Assembly (NCBI GenBank): GCA_003667245.1
Contig: RCNN01000007.1
Coordinates: 146,601 to 210,600, forward strand
DNA from: Heterostelium multicystogenum
Lineage: Eukaryota > Evosea > Eumycetozoa > Acytosteliales > Acytosteliaceae
Length of the DNA stretch: 64,000 bases
Direction: 5' to 3'
Shown here: piece by piece, positions 59,575 through 64,000 of the stretch
Numbering within the stretch: the first letter of the stretch is position 1
Layout: every line of letters starts with the position of its first letter
Program-made: the position numbers and the translations under genes
Notes under the pieces: generated by a model
The model's database searches: none
Seen by the model: only the letters and a program-made list of their open reading frames with translations
Told to the model about the DNA's origin: nothing

Positions 59575-62071
59575 CTAATGTCTATTTATTTCTCTATTGA
59601 TAATTTGGAAGTATTTAATCAAATCTATTAGCTGCGGATGGCAATATTGATTTTGTAGTGTATTTCTTTTCTTTGCTTTTGAGGTTGACCGACTATGCAC
59701 TCCATTGCTGCTTTTGTCGTTAAATTTACTATTGGTTGCTGTGTTGTTACTGTTATTTGTTGATATACTACTGTTGATTGTTAGATCGTTGAAATTGATG
59801 AGTGATGTTGATTTGGTTGTTTTCTTTTGTTTTTTATTCGACTGTTGGTTTGGCTGTTGTACATTTAGGAGGTCCGACTCGAAATCTTCAAGATCTATTA
59901 GTGATCCTATAGTCGGTTTGTTCGACATTTGTTCTACGAAATAGCTTTGAATCAGGTTGATGATAAAGTTGCCCACCAGGTATTCATTGTCATTTGAAAT
60001 CGATTTGGATTGCGCCTGTACTACGGTTACTTGTGATTGTTTGATGACCACTTCGATGGCAACCATGGGCTGGTTGAAGTGCACCGACTCAATTAAACTG
60101 ATGATGATGAGTGTCGAAGAGATGGGCGCAGCTGGGGTGTACTTAATACGCACCGGTAGTGTACGCTCAATGAATTCCAATACCCTTCATGATCCTGAGG
60201 AACATATCCATGTGTCTAAGTATTGATGCTGACTTGCCGATTAAACTCGTCATTATTTGATTGTAGCGGCAGCTTTCGACCAAAAATAACTTTGGAGTAC
60301 GTCGGTGTACACTCATGAACAACTGTTTCTGTGATCTCTTAAGTTGCAGTGTCGAGATCTTCTTAAGCGATGTTTTTAGCACAAAGAGCAGTCTATTTTT
60401 TGCTGTTGCTGCTCCAATGTGATTTTGCTTGTCTGTCTACTGATCCACCAATGGAATCTGGGTCACATGTTCTCGACAACACCAGTAAATCACGTTCTCT
60501 TTCCTCTCTATCTTCGTCTGCTGTGGCGGCAGTTGTACTTATCTCTGGATCGTCCTCTCTCTTTGGGGTCGACCATTCCAATAAACAAATTCAATCCTCC
60601 ACATTCGATTCTAATCTCTTTCTCCGTTTGCATAACAATCTCACCTGTATTTCCCATCGATGCTTCTCTATTTAACTATTTTTGTATAGATTGTTAGTTA
60701 TAAGCTTGGACTTGGCTCAAACAAGATAACCTACACTATCAAACAACTCATTGTGGAACTGGTATTTGTGAGCTTTGTTCAGTAGATTTGAACACTTTTA
60801 AGAAAGAAAAGCTTTCTTGCATCCTCGATTGGAAGTGTATCTACACGGCTAAGAAGCTGCTCAACTCCTTGTATGATTTGCTTTGGTCGGTGACCGGCAA
60901 TCTTTGAATGTGTTGACTTGAGCAGTTTGAAAATGTTTTTGAATCTCGTGACTTGACACTGATCGATAGTCTCTTATTCAATGCTGACTGATAGGGTAGA
61001 TTTGGAAACTCTATATTCATTTCGCCTTTAGCTCCTCTCGATAGATCTGCCTCTGTTTTGTTCGACAATTGATCCAGCTGGTTTCAAACCAATTAATAGC
61101 TATATCAATGAAAACATACGAAGCCAACTTACATGTATAGAATCCATAGTCTATAGATAGTTTTCTTTGTACTTGCTTTTTGGTTTTGAAATCATCATAG
61201 TCATCGAGTCTTTGCCTTTCAATCTCCACTTGATCTCCAGTGTTGAGACGTTCGCTCCACCATGAAGATGCCGTCGAAACTGATGCCTTCATTCTAGCTG
61301 CCCCTGATATCAATCTGCTTGCCCATATCGCCTAAATGCCTGTAGATTGAGATGGTTGAGTTAGAAGATAAACAACTTGTTGTCTGCTCTTGGTTGTAAA
61401 TAAGATGTTACTTTTTTGTTTAAAGATATCTGTTGCACAACATCAATTTGAGCTCACGTTGCTCCGAAGGCTGTGGTTTGTCAACCACTCGAATAGACTG
61501 GATGTGCCCTTTCATTTCTTTTATCATATCAATAAGGAAGATCATCTGCCTTCCAACTCAATACGTGCCAAATTCATATTATCAGTGAACTCAATCATCG
61601 GATTCATAGGGTTAGCCTGTAATTGCTGCTGTTGTGGTCATTTTGCTGTTGTTCAGTGGTGTTCTCCAATGCAATCGACTCTTTCTTTCTATCTAATTCC
61701 CTTTTGATATGCCTCCTGATCTTTGATCTGATTCAAGACCTGTATAAACTTGCTTTCCTGTGTTGGTTTGCTATAATGATTTATATGAGTCAATTGGATG
61801 AAGAATGAGAATTAGTCGGTGGGACCAGCGACGGTGATGGTGGAAGTGATATCAATTATAGCATTTGAAACATACACAGCAAGATATTCAGTACCAATTT
61901 TGATCGACACGTGCAATCGGTGGATTGTCCAGGTGGTATTGAGATCGATATCTTAAAATCAGAATAATTTATTGTACCATTTCCATGACCATTCATTCCA
62001 TTGGCGAGGTGAATTCTGTTTGTTGGTGTGGTGGTGGTTGTAGTTGTAGTTGGTGACTGATTTTCACTCAT
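59575..62071 (-). pseudogene. Unrecognised gene with very dense frame breaks (broken gene or low-quality assembly)
   Basis: Coding character is clear on the minus strand but changes frame roughly every 100-250 bp. In order: MSENQSPTTTT...INYSDFKISISIPPGQS (62071 on), IKIGTEYLAVYVSNAIID, FIQVLNQIKDQEAYQK, ARIELE, MIKEMKGHIQSIRVVDKPQP (near 61500), an exon AIWASRLISGAARMKASVST followed by SSWWSERLNTGD (61335-61200), [20 protein letters not shown] (near 60900), IRIECGGLNLFIGMVDPKER (near 60570), QLKRSQKQLFMSVHRRTPKL (near 60320), and a clean last 201 codons VRIKYTPAAPISSTLIIISL...QYCHPQLIDLIKYF (60180-59575). Plausible introns are at about 61068-61132 and 60682-60742. I do not recognise the family. 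It may be one gene or two. Confidence 0.45.
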
Positions 62072-62453
62072 TCTATCTAGTGAAGATGACGTATAAGATG
62101 ATCAATATATATTTATATCCAGTCAGATTAATGAATACAGAGGTTTCGCCCCAATTCAAAAATACTGTAAAATTTAAATTTTTGACAGTTAAATTACTTT
62201 GATGATCATTCATATTTTGTCACAAAATAAATTTAATTTAAATTAACTACCTACTAAATCTCTTTTGCAAAGAGAATATATGAATGATTAAAATATAATT
62301 TTGTTATTTGGTTTGGTTTTTATTTGTTAGGGTTTGTTGTTCGATTAAATTTTTTTGTTTTTTGTCTTTACAATATATATATCATTTCGATAGATTACAG
62401 TTTGTGAATAAATAAATAATGTATGGGGGGTTTGGTTGGATTGGTTTGATTGT
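62072..62453. other. Intergenic, 380 bp
   Basis: AT-rich spacer between two minus-strand genes; no feature recognised. Confidence 0.4.
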
Positions 62454-64000
62454 TTACAGAAAGGGATGTTGGGTGGTTGTGTTGTGCTTATTATTATCTT
62501 TAAATTGGGTAACTTGGTAGGTGGTTTCTTTTCTTGCAATGATGACAACGACACCTTCACGCTTACCGACGACCGATGAAGATACTGGTGAACTAAGTTG
62601 AATGTGTTTGGTGAAAGAACCAATAAAGAACTCTTGTTTCTGGAAATTCAAGGGAAAGCACCGACTGGGTATCACCATTTCAGCACCATTCGGTAAGTAG
62701 ATGGTATCGGGGATCGACACGGAACCTCGATAATCACTTTCTAGTTGGTTGACGGTAACTCTGAGGGTATTTGGTCTTGAGTGTGGAATTGCGACGTAGA
62801 TGATGAAACGAATCGTCATTCTCCAAAAACATTGACGAGCACACCGTTCTTTGGATCCATTTGCCAGTTAGTAATTTTCATTGGTTCTTGGTGTGGGTGT
62901 GACAGCAAGTTGTTGTTGCAACTGCTGTTTGAATTTGCTGTTGTGTTTGATATTGTGGAGATTGAAGGTTGTGCTTGTTGTTGGGGTTGAATTTGTTGGA
63001 GCTGATGCTGTGCTTGTTGGTAATACTGTTGTTGAGTTTGTTGAACTTGAATTTGTTGTTGAATCATTTGTTGTTGGCTTGTTGTTGTTGTTGTTGTTGT
63101 TGCTGAGCTTGTTGTTGATTAAGCTGTTGTTGAGCTTGCTGCTGAGCTTGTTGCTGAGCTTGTTGTTGGGCTTGCTGTTGTTGCTGTTGAGCTTGTTGTG
63201 CTTGTTGAGCTTGTTGTTGTTGTTGCTGCTTCTGTTGAATGTTTTGGTGTTGGACTTGTTGTTTGACACTCTGCTTGAGGTCTTTCAATTTCATTTCCCA
63301 ACGTACCAAATCATCGTATGAATAGTAGAAGTCAGTGATTGGTAAATCTGCCGGGGCACTTAAGGAATGCACCGGTTTTAAACTCGAGGAATGGTAGGAG
63401 TGTACACGACTTGAGGGCAATTTACAAAGGCATCGTGCAAAGACACTGGGTGATTCATCATCATCAACGTCAACGTTGTTGGACATGGTCATGGAGCCGT
63501 TGGATGTTGGTGAAGGGAATGTCCGAGAGACCGGTAGCACCGCCGTTGCTCATGCTGTCTGATAGCATGAAGGAGCCAGGTGAGGCTGCTTCCACAGTGT
63601 GGACAAGAGTGTAGTGGTGACAACACTCCATTGGAGTTGTCTGGTGAGGTAGCAGAGCTCAAGTCATAGGAGAAAATAAGATGGGGTAGTTTGGATTGGG
63701 GCAAGTGGCCAGTCACCAGACTGTTGGCTGTCGATTGACTGCGATTGTTGGCTATTGGACAATCCATTTACTGATTTCTGCAAAGGAGTGCGTTGTTTTG
63801 CTTCTCGCTTGAGTGTTCTTCTTTGTTCTCTTTTCTCTTCGCTTCTTTTTCGTCTTTTTTCGACTTTGGAATATTTGACATATGGGCAGCGATAAACTCT
63901 TTGATGGTATTCTGTTATTGTTAAAGAAGTTAGTAAGGTCATTGAAGTGAAATATTATTATTGCGAAACGTACATCATCTAATGAAGAGAATAAATAGCC
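62454..64000 (-). CDS. Gln-rich protein, unrecognised, 5' end outside window
   Basis: The frame enters from beyond 64000, crosses a probable intron (GTACGT at about 63973 to ACAG at about 63921) and then reads CPYVKYSKVEKRRKRSEEKR with a long basic stretch. Ser/Asn-rich text, SNNVDVDDDESPSVFARCLC (about 63480), FYYSYDDLVRWEMKLKDLKQ (about 63300), a poly-Gln/Ala array (63060-63235) and more Gln-rich text follow. It ends with NWQMDPKNGVLVNVFGE and a beta-rich segment RFIIYVAIPHSRPNTLRVTV, IPDTIYLPNGAEMVIPSRCF, FFIGSFTKHIQL. Basic and Gln-rich composition suggests a nuclear regulator, but no DNA-binding domain is certain. Breaks occur near 63690, 63560, 63530, 63070 and 62822. Confidence 0.5.
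63060..63235 (-). repeat. CAA/CAG-type poly-Gln/Ala repeat
   Basis: On the + strand a TTG/CTG trinucleotide array with TTGCTGAGC interruptions. In the coding frame it gives Gln runs broken by Ala (QQAQQ). Neighbouring frames read Asn/Lys or Leu and should not be taken as genes. Confidence 0.85.

Noticed and set aside
62881..63321. Long plus-strand Leu-rich frame opposite the poly-Gln gene
   Set aside because: It is the antisense of a CAA/CAG array; Leu runs are a mirror of Gln codons.
1..64000. Transposable elements, CRISPR, tRNA and rRNA genes
   Set aside because: I looked for reverse transcriptase, transposase or integrase motifs, tRNA A/B boxes and conserved rRNA text and saw none; CRISPR is not expected in a eukaryote.

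Overview
The window looks like nuclear DNA of a social amoeba (dictyostelid). It is A+T-rich, introns are short (about 55-90 bp), AT-rich and GT...AG, Asn/Gln/Ser/Thr homopolymers are common, and several families typical of dictyostelids occur: follistatin-like Cys repeats with Ser linkers, a B-box/propeller protein, a DIF-type O-methyltransferase and a TIG-like surface protein. Coding DNA is less AT-rich than I would expect for D. discoideum, so a group 1-3 species (Heterostelium/Polysphondylium, Cavenderia, Acytostelium) is my inference, not a demonstrated assignment.

Layout. 1-403 (+): 3' end of a Slo/BK-type channel. 499-2526 (-): TUG/ASPSCR1 (UBL-UBX). 2659-3504 (-) and 3679-4110 (+): divergent KCTD-like BTB paralogues. 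4111-7542: 3.4 kb without a gene. 7543-8369 (+): secreted deaminase-fold protein. 8973-9744 (+): four-helix membrane protein. 9901-11705 (+): B-box/propeller protein. 12149-18507 (+): DOCK-type GEF. 18841-19202 (-): small membrane protein. 21008-21825 (+): membrane RING protein. 22743-34015 (+): giant bridge-like lipid-transfer protein (BLTP1/Tweek/Csf1). 34476-36784 (+): secreted Cys-repeat matrix protein. 36884-38974 (+): ankyrin-like family protein. 39095-40880 (-): CNOT11. 41355-42952 (-): ammonium transporter. 43326-43782 (-): small secreted Gly/Ser protein. 45149-46197 (+): Qbc-SNARE of SNAP-25/29 type. 46529-48590 (-): sestrin. 51978-53175 (-): O-methyltransferase. 54178-56313 (-): membrane protein made of about 60 heptapeptide repeats. 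57255-58263 (-): TIG-like surface protein. 59575-62071 (-): unrecognised, heavily frame-broken coding. 62454-64000 (-): partial Gln-rich protein.

The genes do not form one pathway. Two metabolic-sensing parts, sestrin (amino-acid sensing upstream of TORC1) and an ammonium transporter, sit about 3.6 kb apart. Several others are membrane-traffic or lipid-transfer proteins (TUG, DOCK, BLTP1, SNAP-25-like).

Many genes need single-base corrections, mostly one base too many in a homopolymer, to give the full-length conserved protein. This fits draft-assembly error better than mass pseudogenisation, because other long reading frames here are intact. The most unusual object is the heptapeptide-repeat membrane protein at 54178-56313, whose roughly sixty nearly gapless [L/I]-x-P-[H/Y] repeats I cannot assign to a known fold.
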